Below are positions 23,701 to 36,000 of a DNA stretch of 64,000 bases, in pieces (position 1 is the stretch's first letter; each line of letters begins with the position of its first letter). The stretch comes from Asterias rubens (lineage: Eukaryota; Echinodermata; Asteroidea; Forcipulatida; Asteriidae). Made by a program: the position numbers and the translations under genes. The notes under the pieces were generated by a model. That model searched no databases. It saw only the letters and a list, made by a program, of their open reading frames with translations, and was not told where the DNA came from. Where the stretch lies: contig NC_047068.1 of assembly GCF_902459465.1 (NCBI RefSeq), forward strand, positions 17,693,195 to 17,757,194, written 5' to 3'.

Positions 23701-26700
23701 ACCATAGAGCTATATATTGACTAGAGCGCTAACTTGCTCTGCAGTTTGAAGCCACCCTGGGTGCAGACATGTTTGATGTGTTGCGTGGCTACGGAACGAT
23801 TTAAATTTTAATTTATAGCTCTATGATCTAAAAGCGTACATCAATGAAGCACGCAGTGTTCCTAGTTTGATTTCTATGGCAAACGCATGCACCAAGTTGT
23901 GGCACAGGTATTTGAATGGTAACGTCATATTATTTGACGCAGTTTATTTGGTTTTACCCTTGCATCGATGTGTGCTAGCACTGTATATACTCAGTACTTT
24001 CACGAGTTCTGTGAAAAAAATCACAGGCATATTACTTGGGTGGGATTCAAACCCCAGACTCTTGCAATTCTAGAGTAGTGTCAAATTTAATTGTTTAGAC
24101 ATAGATAATACACTAGTGGGGTGTCGTGGTCGAGCGGTCTAAGGCGGTGGACTCAAGTTCTGTAATTAATAGAATGTGGGTTCGAATCCTGGCCTGGTAG
24201 GTGCTACACTTGTGTCCTTGAGCAAGGTACCATATCATAATTGCTTCTTTCCACCAAGGAGTTCAAATGGGTACCAGCGAGAGTTGGGGAGTATATTAGG
24301 ATGACTTGGCATCCTTTCCATGGGGAATAAAAATATTCTCAGATGTTTAATGTCAATAAAACCAAATAGAAACACCGGCCTAATGAGCCATATTGGCTCA
24401 GGACAGACTTTACTAGACATAATAATCAAGCCACAAAAGAAAATCAAACAAAGTTTCAGCAAGCTTTAGATGTTTTTTTTAAACGTGCAATACACAGCAC
24501 AGGGACCAACTGCTTTACGACCCATGAGAAAGGACGCAAGCTTAAATCACGTCGGGACTTGAACCCACACTCTGCTAGTCAGAAACATCAGTGCTTGAGT
24601 CCATTGTTCTTAACCGCTATTCCATGAGAAATGAATAGGGGTGCTTTGATACCTCTTAAAAAAGAGCCTTTTCCCCCATGCCACATTCTAGAGACTAGAG
24701 TACGCGTACAGTTTGAATCATCAAGACAACACTAATAGCTTTGAGAAAAAAAAACTTCTGAATAAGTTGTACTCATCTCGTAGTACTAGTTTACTAGTTA
24801 CTTCATCCGTTGATTTTACAAAACTCTTCCTAACTTAAGACTAATCTTAGGACTTAGGACGAGTCCCAACCCTGCACTGTAGCACGCAGACCTTAAGATT
24901 ATACTAAAATAGGACGAGTTACTCTTGGTTCCAGATCTGTATGGACCTCAAGCATGGTATGACTTCAGCATGGGACACAGACAGACAGGTTGTCTACGCC
25001 TTCAAGGGCGACCAGTGGGTTGGATACGATAATCCCCGCAGTATTAAACAAAAGGTGAGAAGGTATACACATTCAAAGCAGGGACCTATACCAAAAGAGG
25101 ACAATAGGGTCCACCATTTGCAGTCTCTCTTTTTGAACGTCATTAATGGAGAGTGCCAGTTAGAAGCCTTTCAACCTGTGACTACCGTTTAGCAGGCAGG
25201 GTATTTGGTCCTTGAAAAAAAAGTAGGAACCTTATATCAAATACAAGGGCTGGCCAGGGCCTAATACACAAAGTGAAGGCTCTGAAGGACTTTTCAGGCC
25301 TTACTAATAATAACTTCTAATATTTTTCTGAGGGCACAACAAAAATGTTAGGAAAACAGACTAAAGTTGGAAGAATATCAAGCCTGGGATAACACCCAAA
25401 TTTTGATACAAACCAAGACATATTGGACGTGGCAGCAGAGGGATCACCTTTATGGGATGCAACTTGTCATTTCAAATGTCAACTAATAAAACGAATTGGA
25501 AACTGACAGGGTAAATTTTCAAATAGATTTGGTTGAACAATGAAATATTTGAAGCCTTTTGGTTAGATGGTCCCGACATTATGATTTAAGAAAAGTTTTG
25601 ATTAACTTTTACCCTCCCTTTAAAATTAGGTTGAGTTTCTGCAGAGCAAGGGTCTCGGAGGTGCGATGGTGTGGGCCATTGACCTAGATGACTTCACAGG
25701 TCAGTGTGGTGAGACATGGCCACTCATGAAAAGCATCAACAGGGAATTAGGAATTGGTAAGTTGGTTATAACCTATCAATCAATCAATCAATCAATCAAA
25801 ATCAATTTATGAAGTGCCTAAATCAAAGGTTTGCTTAAAGGCGCTGAGGCACAGATGAAATATATAAGTCATTAATGGTGAACTCATGCAACAAGAGCTT
25901 ACAGAAGTGACTTTAATGTGTTGAAGGATGTTGTGTCCCTGTGTGATTTGGAAGTTTATTCCAGAGTTGGGGTCCATATGTAAACTGAGAAGGCTCTATC
26001 GGCAAAAGTTGTTGTGACAGACATCCTTTCACACGAGACAATTTTTAACAAGAGACCTTGACTAGAATTTCATTCATGTTAACTGAAACAATGCACAAAA
26101 AACAGTCTGTGTGAAACATATCCTTGTTAAAAAATAACAAAGGACAGCTTGTTACTTTTAACAGAGATTCAGCCCTGTGTCATAACTATGGCGGTATCAC
26201 TATTCTCATGCATAGAACAAGTCATTAAAAACACTGGACACTATTGGTAATTGTCAAAGACTAGTCTTCTCACTTGGTTTATCTCAACACATGCTTAAAA
26301 TAACAAACCTGTGAAAATTTCAGCTCAATTGGTCGTCGAAGTTGCGAGATAACTATGAAAGAAAAAAACACCCTTGTTACACAATTGTATGCTTTCAGAT
26401 GCTTGATTTCGAGACCTCAAGTTCTAAATCTGAGGTCCCAAAATCAAATTCGTGGAAAATTACTTCTTTCTTGAAAACTACGTCACTTCAGAGGGAGCCG
26501 TTTCTCACAATGTTTTATACCATTAACCTCTCCCCATTACTCGTTACCAAGTAAGGTTTTATGCTAATAATTATTTTGAGTATGTACCAATAGTGTCCAC
26601 TGCCTTTAACAGAAGAAAATGTTCAATGAATGAACCGACTTGAAGGTGTACTGCTATGCAATACCAACACCAAGCTCACGTGTGAATAAAACGTCTTCAC

Positions 26701-27310
26701 AAACTGACAGGAGCCTTTTGTATGGCACTTGAAGATCATCTTAAAGGTCAATTTCATTCTGAAAAGGGGCACTGGAAAATCGTAAAGTCTATAGGAAACT
26801 TTTTTAGGGGCACCAAGGTCAAGAACAGGGTAACTGAGGTAGTGCACTAAACCGCTCGGCCACAACCGATAGAGAAGGTGTCTTTTAAGCAGGAGTGAGA
26901 ATCACAGCTGACAAAAAAAATCTGAAACTGGGACCCAGATCTTAGTAGAGTCATAGATATGATGGCATTTCCAGTTTGAGTAATAATCTTATTCTTCTCC
27001 GTATTTGTGATTTTGTTCAGATAATTCTCCACAACCACCAGCACCCACCAGCGGGAATGGAGGAGGTCCAGGCCCAAACCCACCCATAGGTACTCATGCC
27101 CCACCACCACCCCCTGGTACTGACGCCCCTGGTAGCTCCTTCTCATGTGCCAACAAGGCTGATGGCTTGTACGCTGACCCTGGTAGCTGTACCACGTACA
27201 TCCATTGCCATGGAGGTACTACATTCGTGAAGACTTGCCCTCCAGGTTTGCATTGGAACAAGGCTGGTCAATATTGTGACTGGCCCGCCAGTGCCAACTG
27301 CAGTGTGTAA
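20749..27310 (+). CDS. GH18 chitinase with C-terminal CBM14, complete, eight exons
   Basis: CDS: 20749-20836, 21415-21848, 22500-22624, 23138-23261, 23405-23587, 24935-25054, 25630-25756, 27021-27310, giving 496 aa. It hydrolyses chitin outside the cell. A signal peptide ([15 protein letters not shown]) is followed by an unusual 14-residue segment before the GH18 start [14 protein letters not shown]. The catalytic DxxDxDxE motif is intact as [10 protein letters not shown] (D147, D150, D152, E154). [18 protein letters not shown] and [12 protein letters not shown] also match the active chitotriosidase/acidic chitinase clade. After a Pro/Gly/Thr linker, the last exon encodes a six-Cys CBM14 chitin-binding domain ending ASANCSV. 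The last-exon entry phase and first residues match those of secreted gene 2. Likely active. A digestive, immune or remodelling role cannot be told from sequence. Candidate ATTAAA signal at 27513. Confidence 0.96.
22017..22412. repeat. About 60-bp minisatellite in chitinase intron 2
   Basis: About seven diverged units follow the pattern 'gacattcactgtacaaacct' then 'atgtgaatgtccaatg' then 'ccaatatgaaaatataaaa'. Units are 50-62 bp and head-to-tail. They contain short palindromic pieces (cattcac/gtgaatg), so a single unit could fold. Confidence 0.92.
22630..22925. mobile_element. MITE family A, 3'-truncated copy in chitinase intron 3
   Basis: Begins 'ataggcactggacactgttg' and follows the family to 'gaccaattgagcccaaattt'. 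It then stops, without the terminal repeat. Confidence 0.88.
24119..24345 (+). mobile_element. tRNA-Leu(CAA)-derived SINE in chitinase intron 5
   Basis: The head copies a tRNA-Leu: A box 'tggtcgagcggtctaagg', anticodon region 'actcaagtt', and B box 'ggttcgaatcc'. The acceptor stem does not pair and the body runs on with 'acttgtgtccttgagcaagg', which recurs in other copies. Hence a SINE rather than a tRNA gene. Confidence 0.85.
24495..24628 (-). mobile_element. tRNA-derived SINE, reverse fragment
   Basis: Reverse strand reads 'cggttaagaac..ggactcaagcac' and 'gagtgtgggttcaagtcc', the A-box side and B box of the same tRNA-Leu type head. It is followed by a 'cgtcc..ggtccc' tail also present at 21237-21300 and 49195-49260. 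Confidence 0.75.
24826..24925. mobile_element. Repeat family I fragment (TTAGGACTAG type)
   Basis: 'cttcctaacttaagactaat', 'ttaggacttaggacgagt' and 'aggacgagttactc' match the repeat complete at 49030-49170. Confidence 0.65.
25770..25806. repeat. (CAAT)n microsatellite
   Basis: Six head-to-tail CAAT units just after exon 7 of the chitinase, leading into 'tttatgaagtgcctaaatca', a common dispersed-repeat start. Confidence 0.8.
26222..26609. mobile_element. MITE family A, complete reverse copy in chitinase intron 7
   Basis: Starts 'ttaaaaacactggacactat' and ends 'aatagtgtccactgccttta'. The interior order is the reverse of the 13678 copy. Confidence 0.92.
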
Positions 27311-30300
27311 ATATGGTCTAGAACCAAGGGTCGATTTCACGGTAAAACTGACAACTATTAATTTGTCAATTTTAGCACTTTGTGAATTCAACCCCAGATA
27401 AGTTTATATGGACTGGCCCCATAATGTCAACTGTTGTAATACATTTAAAAAATACATTCCAGTGACATTTAAATTCTCACAAGTATGATGGAAACAAGGA
27501 AAATGCTATTTGATTAAAGTAAAGAGTAGCTAACAAAAGTTGTGAATTTGAACTTAAGCAGAATCTTGAACTAAAGCAAAATTCATTTTAATTTATAAAC
27601 CAGTGTTCCCTTGGCACTAATGTTCTGTGTACCCTAGGCACATGTGTTCCCTAAGCACTAGATTCAAAGGCTGATTTCATAGCATTTTTAAGCAATGGAT
27701 TGTAATACCATGTGTTGGGATTTGCAGTAAAGCTTTGCACTCTACTCCAAAGCTTCCTAAAATCAAGAGAGATGATAACAAAATTAAAACAAATCAAATT
27801 AGCAGGAGTTCTTTCTCTGTTGTATTTTGTAAACCCTCGATTCATCAGAGGCCCAGGGCTTAGTGCCTATACTAGATAATCTGGTCCTTCCAAGGCCTGG
27901 TTATCAATTAGTTAAAAAACGGCTTAACAACTACATCATTTCGAGCAGACCAATCAAAACACAAAAATATAAAACCATGTCACTGCAAGTTTATCCACTG
28001 ATATCATTGGGAATCTGAGACCAGTTGCTGGCTTTGTAGTTCTTGCGGATAAAAACAGGGGACCAGTGAGCCTGAACATGATCTAATGTCACACTTCAAG
28101 GCTCGTGACCTACGCCAGAGATCAGGGGCCAACTTAAAAAACTGTTTACTGCTTACTGTTGCAGAAAAATGTGCAATAGCATAAAAGTATTTCACCATGT
28201 TTTCTCAAATAAGTAGAAAATTGCTGTCACTCGTGAGCTTACCGTGGGTTAGCCAGCATTTACCCATGCTTACAGTAAAAAACTTTATAAATCAGAAATT
28301 CTTCTAATGGCGGTCCGTAAGCACAAAACGGCTGCTTACATGTTTTATGAAAAAGGGCCCTGCTGTTGAGCCCTTTGAATTTGCATCTTTTCACATGGCC
28401 GTACATAGTTCTGGAGATTCGCAGCTAAACTCTACAAAGCCAACACCTGTCCTTATCCATGGCCTTATCCATGGGAATAAGGACAGGGGGACATTCTAGA
28501 GACCAGTCAACTTGCTGCGCGGCTGGTGCAAGGTCTATAGAAGGTGCACTAAGTGCAAAAGTTAATCAAAATGATGAAGAAACAATCTCGATATTATCAC
28601 AACGTGTAATTTTTTATTTTGCTCAAGTTAGGGTTCGTAAAAGTATAAACTAAATGCAGGTTTTTTACAAAGCTCATGATGCAAACAAAAAATGTTTTAT
28701 AAAATATAATAAAAGATACAGAAAACAAAATATTTTAGTTTTTTTATACCTCTAAATGAATCTATTTACAGTTATATGCAAAGACGTTCAACTTGAAGGA
28801 TATTGGGCAGCAAATAAATTTTAAAGACTTGTTTTAACAACAGTCTTAATAATTATTTATTTATTTATTTATTTATTTCAGCTTAAAAATGCAATAAATC
28901 AAAGTAATAAATCACAAGGGACATAGATAACAAAGATGTTGACAAAAGAAGACCACAAACATTATGGCTCGATTGCTCAGTTGCCATTCATCTGGTCGTA
29001 GGTTCAACTGTTCTTTTTGTTATAAAGGCTTCAAGAAATGATTAAGCTTTTGGATTTGTGTTAATAATGGTTAATGAAGGTGCAAAGGTAAAAGTATAAT
29101 AACAATAGTGGCTTCTTATAAAGCGCTAAAATTATAAGCTAAAATTATAAGCTTTCGTAGCAACAACTACATGTACTTCATCAGATGCGATGAAGAAAAC
29201 CAACTCCAACCAAGGTGTATATTCAGTCCAGCTGTCTAAATAAAGGATGGCATGGATGGTATAAAGGAGGCTCACGGGTAATTTAAATATGCCAGATGCT
29301 GGCACACTTTAACAAACCAATTTCATGGGATACAAGTGAGTAAGACATGCTGGGAAAAAATGGCAAATGGCTATGGGTGAGATCGATCACAACTTAGCCT
29401 TTTATCAAGGCCTTCGTGGCTTGGAACGCTTTAAAGAGCCGCGGTCAAAAGCGACTGGAAAGGGAGACCACTCCCACAAGTCAAACAGCGAGTAGCAAAG
29501 CCATGAGGGCTTTTTACAAACTCTTCACCAGTTTTTTTATTGAATTATTCATAGTATTGTATGCCAATAATTACCAATCAAACGCAAACTCTCCAAAAAT
29601 TGTCTTATAAACAAATCCAAGGTGAATGATTATTTGTTTTCCATCAGTTTGGACTTTTGCTACCGACTTGGCAGCAAAAGTTGAGAGAAATTTAAACAGG
29701 CCCTCGCGCTGCGCCAATTGATGCATGATCTCCTTTCCAGTTGCTTGAGATAGCTGCTCTATGAAGCTGTCAAAGCCATGAAGGGCTTGACAAAAAGCTA
29801 ATCTTAGCTGGAAACAAGGTTGAAACAGCCCAAAAAACGGATGGACAACAAACTAATGGAGTGGCAACAAGGACCAGGGACAAGGCAAAGACGAGGAATG
29901 AGGGATGACATAAGATTTTCGCAGGAACAGAATATGGACAAAAACAGCAAGGAACAAAAGTAAATGGCATTTACAAAAGGAGAGCTACATCCTACTAGTG
30001 AATGCTTTTGACGTAAAAGAAGGGGCACCGCAAGGCCAAGATCGGGGCACCGCAAGGCCAAGATCGGGGCAACAGAGGCCATGGCCTGGCCTCTGTGGCC
30101 TAGCCTCTGTGGCCTACATGTAATTCCAGGCCTGCTCTTCCATCCATCACGATGGAGCCTCAATCAAGGTCACGAGTTTGTAATCATAAGTTATCAACAA
30201 GTATACTTCTTAAAATGGAATCATATCGATATTTCAAAACTTTTTCAATCTAGTATTCACATTAGTTTCATAACTTTTAGATTTTTATTATTATTTATGA

Positions 30301-30340
30301 CAGTTCACTCATTGAAAACTGTGTATAATTAACTATCAGT
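27311..30340. other. Intergenic downstream of the chitinase
   Basis: No gene is supported. 28126-28360 is a weak 'ggggccaactt..gggccc' palindromic element. 28858-28880 is a TTTA run. 29110-29205 contains, on the minus strand, 'ctgatgaagtacatg' and 'gctacgaaagcttat', a pattern often found at ends of retroelements. 30029-30078 is a 25-bp direct duplication ('ggggcaccgcaaggccaaga'). Confidence 0.45.
30029..30135. repeat. GGGGCACCGCAAGG direct repeat and dispersed element
   Basis: Two exact 25-bp units at 30029-30078, then 'ggggcaacagaggccatggc' and a 'cctctgtggcc' pair. The sequence is shared with 38084-38130 and, in part, 10363 and 26805. Confidence 0.7.
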
Positions 30341-30836
30341 TCCCGATTTCATAGAGCTGCTTACATGTTAGAAGAAAAGACTGCTTAAATTTCCTGCTAA
30401 GCACAAACGAGCCGGATACCAGTCACAGGTATTTTGGCCTGTGCTGTACCCTGGTTTTGGTCAGCTTGATTTCTTAAGCTACTTTTGTGGGTTGGAAACT
30501 TTTTGTACAACACAAAGCACCATGTCCATAGATTTACAATGACATTAGACTTACATGGTTTGAAGATAATGATGGTAGAAAGCTTCCCTAAGTATTACTT
30601 GTTGAGGTGCTGTAGTTTTTTAGAAATTAGTAAGACAATGAAATGAAAATAATTTTTGTCTCAGTGAGACGAAAATTATTTTAGCATGTAAAACATATTT
30701 ACCAGTTACCAGTTACCAAAACTGGTAAAAATGTTTACAAGCTAAAACTGTGTTGAAAATGCTAAAACCAAGAAAACATCACTCTTGTGACATTGTTTTA
30801 CCCAAACCCTTTAAGCAGCTCTATGAAATCAGGCCC
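30341..30836. mobile_element. MITE family F, copy 2, carrying a nested family G element
   Basis: Outer ends 'tcccgatttcatagagctgc' and 'gcagctctatgaaatcaggc' are inverted repeats. From about 30483 to 30815 the interior is a different element (family G: 'tgtccatagatttaca', 'gataatgatggtagaaagct'). G has therefore landed inside F. Confidence 0.75.
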
Positions 30837-33051
30837 AGATATTTCAACCTTCAAAAGTTTAGGGTCGTAGAGCACACTTTAAATGGAATAGACTTTTAAA
30901 TGCAGCATTAGGTAAAGCATGCAACTGGCCATCTCAGTTCACATGTTGCCACCATCTTGGTCTAATTACTTATATCCAGTAACACTAACAGTAACTGATG
31001 CTAATATTCGTTTTAAAAAAGGAACCAGACTCTTTCTCTTTCCAGCCCAGTTTTGGTAACATCGATTTAGATGGGAGAAAAAACAAGATGGCTGCACCAT
31101 GACGACATAGTTTTTAATGCTACAAATCATGTTAAAAAGCCATTGAAAATAAGCCTAGTTTATGTACAATGCAATTTTTCCTTAAACATATTTATATGTA
31201 CACCATACCAATGCCATGTCTAAAATGGCAGCGCTGATAAGCCATTTGCGAGTTAGCCATTTGCGAGTTAGATTTGAATAATGTCTGGTACAATGACTTG
31301 TTAGACACAATGCACCGCTTACATTTGAATTCCTCAAACTATAGAGACAGATGCTAAGTCAAACAGTTCGGGCAAGCTTTTGCATAGCAACCTCCCGATG
31401 AGCAAACCCAAGTACCACTGTGCCAAACACATCCATTCAAAATTGTGTATGAGTGTTCACCGTCTCTTATGTAACTACGCAAAAGATTGCCCCCCCCCCC
31501 AATTTTGTAGTAAAGCAACCGTCTCGATAGTCTGAGGAATTCAAATTCAAGTGGTAACTTGTGATCAAACGCGTCATTGTACCAAACAATATTCAAATCT
31601 AACACGCAAAGTGGCTTATTCGCAATGAATACTGAATAAGCATTTACAACTTAAAGAGACAAAGGTTTGAGGGGTGGGGGGAATTGTCCACTTTGACCTT
31701 TGTTGACCTTTAACCCTTTAGAGACCATTCATATTTGTATAATCATCAATATTAATTGTTTGTGAAACCAACCTTTTACTGCCACAAAATCAGCTGGCCC
31801 GATGATGCCCCAGGACATGAAACTGTCGCTACAAACAGTTGTAATTCCAGTTGTCTTGATTTCAGCAATACCAATATGTTTCTAAAACTTGTGACACCGG
31901 CATCAGGCCTGTGGGTCAGCATCAGTGGCCTTGGGGTAGTGGGTTCCAGGGTGAATGTTTATATTAAAACTACTTTACTGATGATAACAGCTGATAAGAG
32001 TCACAGTGAAACCGAGTAGATTTCAGAGATTTTGGCTGATGGGAAGTTCACTTAATGGGTAAGAAAACAATGTTATACATCTCCCTTAAAATTTTGTTAT
32101 CTCCAAAACTATTACTTCCTCTTCTGAACCACTGAGCCATTCATCAATTGATGTACATGTATGTGCCTCTCTTCATGAACAACGCAAAGCTTGACGATTT
32201 GAGCTCGCACAATAACGACACGTTTTATCTCGCACGAGAACGACACGTTTTGAGCTCACACGAGAACTACAAGACAAAACTTCAAAGCACAAGCATTCAC
32301 CGCGTCTAGTCCTCAACTCACAAGCCAAAATCACAGCACGGTGTGCAGCTCAATGCCCAGTAGCGTTTCTCTGTGTGTAAGAAGTGTGCAACATTTGGAA
32401 ATTAAAAGCAGAGTCTAGTATTCAAGGTGTGGCCGTGAAAAAGCGGAACCCACAAGAAAACGGTAAATAAAAACGGGGATATCAACATAAATGACGAAAC
32501 GTACGCGTGATGTAATAACATGTGGCTTCGTCTTCCCTAATGTTGAACAATGTTGAATGAAAACTTTCACGCATAGACCAATGAAATAACTGGCTGACCA
32601 GTAAAATATTGACGCAACTGGCCCCGCTGACTTGTCACAGGCAAAAACCCAGGGTGATTGAACCCTGAATTCCTTATGGCAATACGGGAAAGCTCAGTCA
32701 AAGAAAGTGGCTAGAATAAAAACATCCTTTTCATCTTACAACTTACACCTGTTTTCTCCATGTAATTATTTTACCAATTAGTAGATTAATTGGATCTTGC
32801 ACAAATCAGTAGACTGCTGACTGCCCCAGACAGATTAACTGCTCATTTATTAAGTTTCATGACCCAATGTAAAACCAACCACTGGTGAAAGAGATGTATA
32901 GTTTCCCAGTGAATGCGGCAAAACTTTAACGGAGCTTTCCCAAAACTCTGTGACAACCAGACATTCAAAACAGACACGGGGTTTAAAAAATTGTGTGATA
33001 GAAATACTTGATTAATAAGGAGGCAATGAATAATATGGGTGTGGCAGACCT
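30837..33051. other. Intergenic, 3' of WDR45B
   Basis: No gene is seen. Simple features: a poly-C run at 31491-31501, a tandem 'gccatttgcgagtta' pair at 31242-31269, and short 'cacgagaacgacacgtttt' direct repeats at 32210-32275. The proximal part (32846-33051) is probably WDR45B 3' UTR. Confidence 0.45.
32846..32851 (-). terminator. Candidate polyadenylation signal, WDR45B
   Basis: AATAAA on the minus strand, about 200 bp after the WDR45B stop codon. Confidence 0.45.
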
Positions 33052-36000
33052 TTACATCTTATCGTCAGTCATCTCCATGAAGTTTTCATAGACGTCCCTA
33101 CTGCACTCTCCTTTTTGGTTGAAGACAAATTTGAAATAGCTTCCGTCCGCACAAATTGCTGGAGATGGAAAAGAGGGGAGGAAAAAGTTAATAGAAGGCA
33201 ACTTTTTCAACTCAGATTTCTTTGGTAAAGCACCGAAGTAAGTTTAAATAATAAAACTACTGAGTATATGCAGTTCTTATAATAATAACTTATTTATTCA
33301 TATTGCGCCCATTTCATAAAATGTACCAAAGCGCATATCAAAATAATGAAGAAATAACTTAATAAACACAAATCGGGAACACGTCTAAAAAAGCTTCACA
33401 GCGCATTTACAGTCAACTCTCGCTATACCAAGAATACCTGGATTGACCATGTCACCTTTTTATAGCAGGAACGTTGCTATAAGAGGACAGCCAAACAAAG
33501 AAATACAAAATAGAAATTACATTTGCGACTTAAAGGGAACATATACTTTCAGTTTTCAGAAATGTAGACATAGTTTGTGTTTTGTGTCATACAAAGTACC
33601 CAAACCCTTTAAGGATGTTTTCTTCATAACTGTGCTCGAGCAATGGTTGACTGTAGTTGCCTTGTTTTAAGTTCCTCACCTATAACAGAGTTGGAGTCTG
33701 CACCAAATGCGCAGATGCACTGAGCATTATCGGGGACTTGAAACTTTGAGAAACTCCACTTTGAGCTGAAATACTTTGGCAGGAAACTGGCTGACGCAAG
33801 ACTAGAAAGAGTAACCAACAAAATAAACATGTAAGAATTACCTGTTCATTTACAAAGTCCTTGACAACAATGCTCCAGAATGAATACCTCATCAATTTCA
33901 TAAATTCATACACCTCACCATACACCGGACCACATTTGAATGAGCTTATGATGCTTCATCAGCCCAGGACGTCTACTCTTTGGGGCAACTGGGTCCAATT
34001 TCATGGCTCTGCTTACTGCCAAATTCCGCACTTATGATCGCCATTCTCCGCTTACTGTGTAAGCGCAAATATCTGTGGTAGATGTGTAGCGAAGAATGCC
34101 TTGTAAAGTAGAGTATGCGAGCGCACAAGTAAAAAAATTCCTTCTTACCCGTGAAATACCTTTGACGTAATCCTCTGCTTCCAGAAGCGAAAGCTCTTTG
34201 CTTAAAAGCAGAGCCACGAAATTGGGCCCTGGTAATTTTCTGCAGCAAAGTGTGATGTCACACTACAAACTTCTGGCAACATTGACAACTTTTATTTAGA
34301 CAAATCTTAGTGTTTTGTGAAATCGAGCCCTTGAGCTCGGATTCACAAAACACTCAGCTCAAATATCTGTACCTAGATTGCTTGTTTTTTCGTGGTTCCT
34401 CTGCACCAAATACATGCACCGTGCCGTGGTCACTTGATACACACAGAAGTGAAGAGTCTTGGTTGAAGTTGATACTGAAAAACACAAAATAAACAATTAG
34501 CAGAAAATGCTCCTGAAGATGAGCAGAGTATACTGTTTGAAATGTTGAGACTTCATGTTGAGACTACACCGGTTCTTCTCTGAACCAACAATCTTCTCAA
34601 AACAGTTTTGGTATGTATGTTGCACTAGTAAGTTAACTACTATTGCTTTTCTTAGCCTTAAACACGTATCAAACACATAATGCCCTTGAAACATAACATA
34701 AAACGATTGTTTGGCTTTTGATTGGCACCCCCGAAAAAATTATTTGCAAAATAGGGAGACCGTCAACATAGGCCTAGATAGCCAAGTTGGTAGAGGGCAA
34801 TTCAGAGGTCATTAATTCAAATCTCGTCCTAGTAATTTTGTCTTTGTTGAACACCAAATCACAACAAACAATTCATAGAGATTCCATTTGTTTTTGGCTG
34901 AACCTTGCTAACGTGTGTGAAGGTAGTGGGGGGAAGAAGGAATTTATTCTGCTCACCAGTAGATATTGGCACTTCCTGATCCCCTCCTTAGTTCCTGTAG
35001 TTGAGTTCCATTACTTGTGTCAAATATCCTTATAAGTGTGCCCTGTAAACCAAAACATAACATAGTCTGTTACCATTTTAAAGAGTTTTGGTACTTTTTG
35101 TACGACACAAATCACAAACTTCCATTGATACAATAAATTTACACAGGTTAAAGATAATGATGATTGAAAGCTTCCCTTAAAATATTACTTGCTGAGGTGC
35201 TGCAGTTTTTGAGAAATTAGTTAAACAATTTCACAAAAATATTTTTCATCTCAGTGAGACGAAAACTATTTTAGCCTGTACAAGGGATTTACAAGAGTGT
35301 CATGAACACACTGCTCTGTGATGTTCATTTTTTTTTTTCTCAAAAACATGACGAATTATATTACATACATGAACATATACACTGTAAATCTTCATTCGCG
35401 GTGAGTAGGGATTCTACAAAAGGTGTCAAAAGCCTTTAAGAGAATATTTTGAGCTTACAATAGACTGACAAGTGCAAAAAATACCGATCAAGTGATTTGC
35501 TGATCAAAGAAATCGGTAAAGTACTGAGTATACAAGTACAATACACATCGATGTAAGGGTAAAAACTAATTGTAGTCTTTATCCCCGTTGCAAAACTTAC
35601 AGCTATTAAATTGTTGCAGTACCCGCTGCTAACCTATAGGATTTGAACTGTCTCTACCCACCGGGCTAACTCAACAGTCTAATTGGTATGACACTGCTCT
35701 AGCAATGCAAAGGTCACCTGTTCGAACCCCAGCTGTATGATTTGCCTGTGGAAGTACTGAGTATACAGTGCTTGAAAATAATACACACCGGTGTAAGGGT
35801 CAAAACAAAATATAAACCTTTTTCATAATTTTGACAACTTATTTACTTAATTATACAGGGTCATTCATATTTTTAAACAAACACACAAATTAAGTAACAA
35901 CTTTGTATTTGTTTTGCTGATAGTCTGTGTCAAAGTCTAGCGTCGGAGCATTGAACATGTTGAATGGGTACATTCGCTTCACAACCAAAACACAGCATGT

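Noticed and set aside
24119-24205. A tRNA-Leu(CAA) gene
   Set aside because: The A and B boxes are good, but the acceptor stem does not pair and the same head plus body recurs in other copies. It is a SINE.
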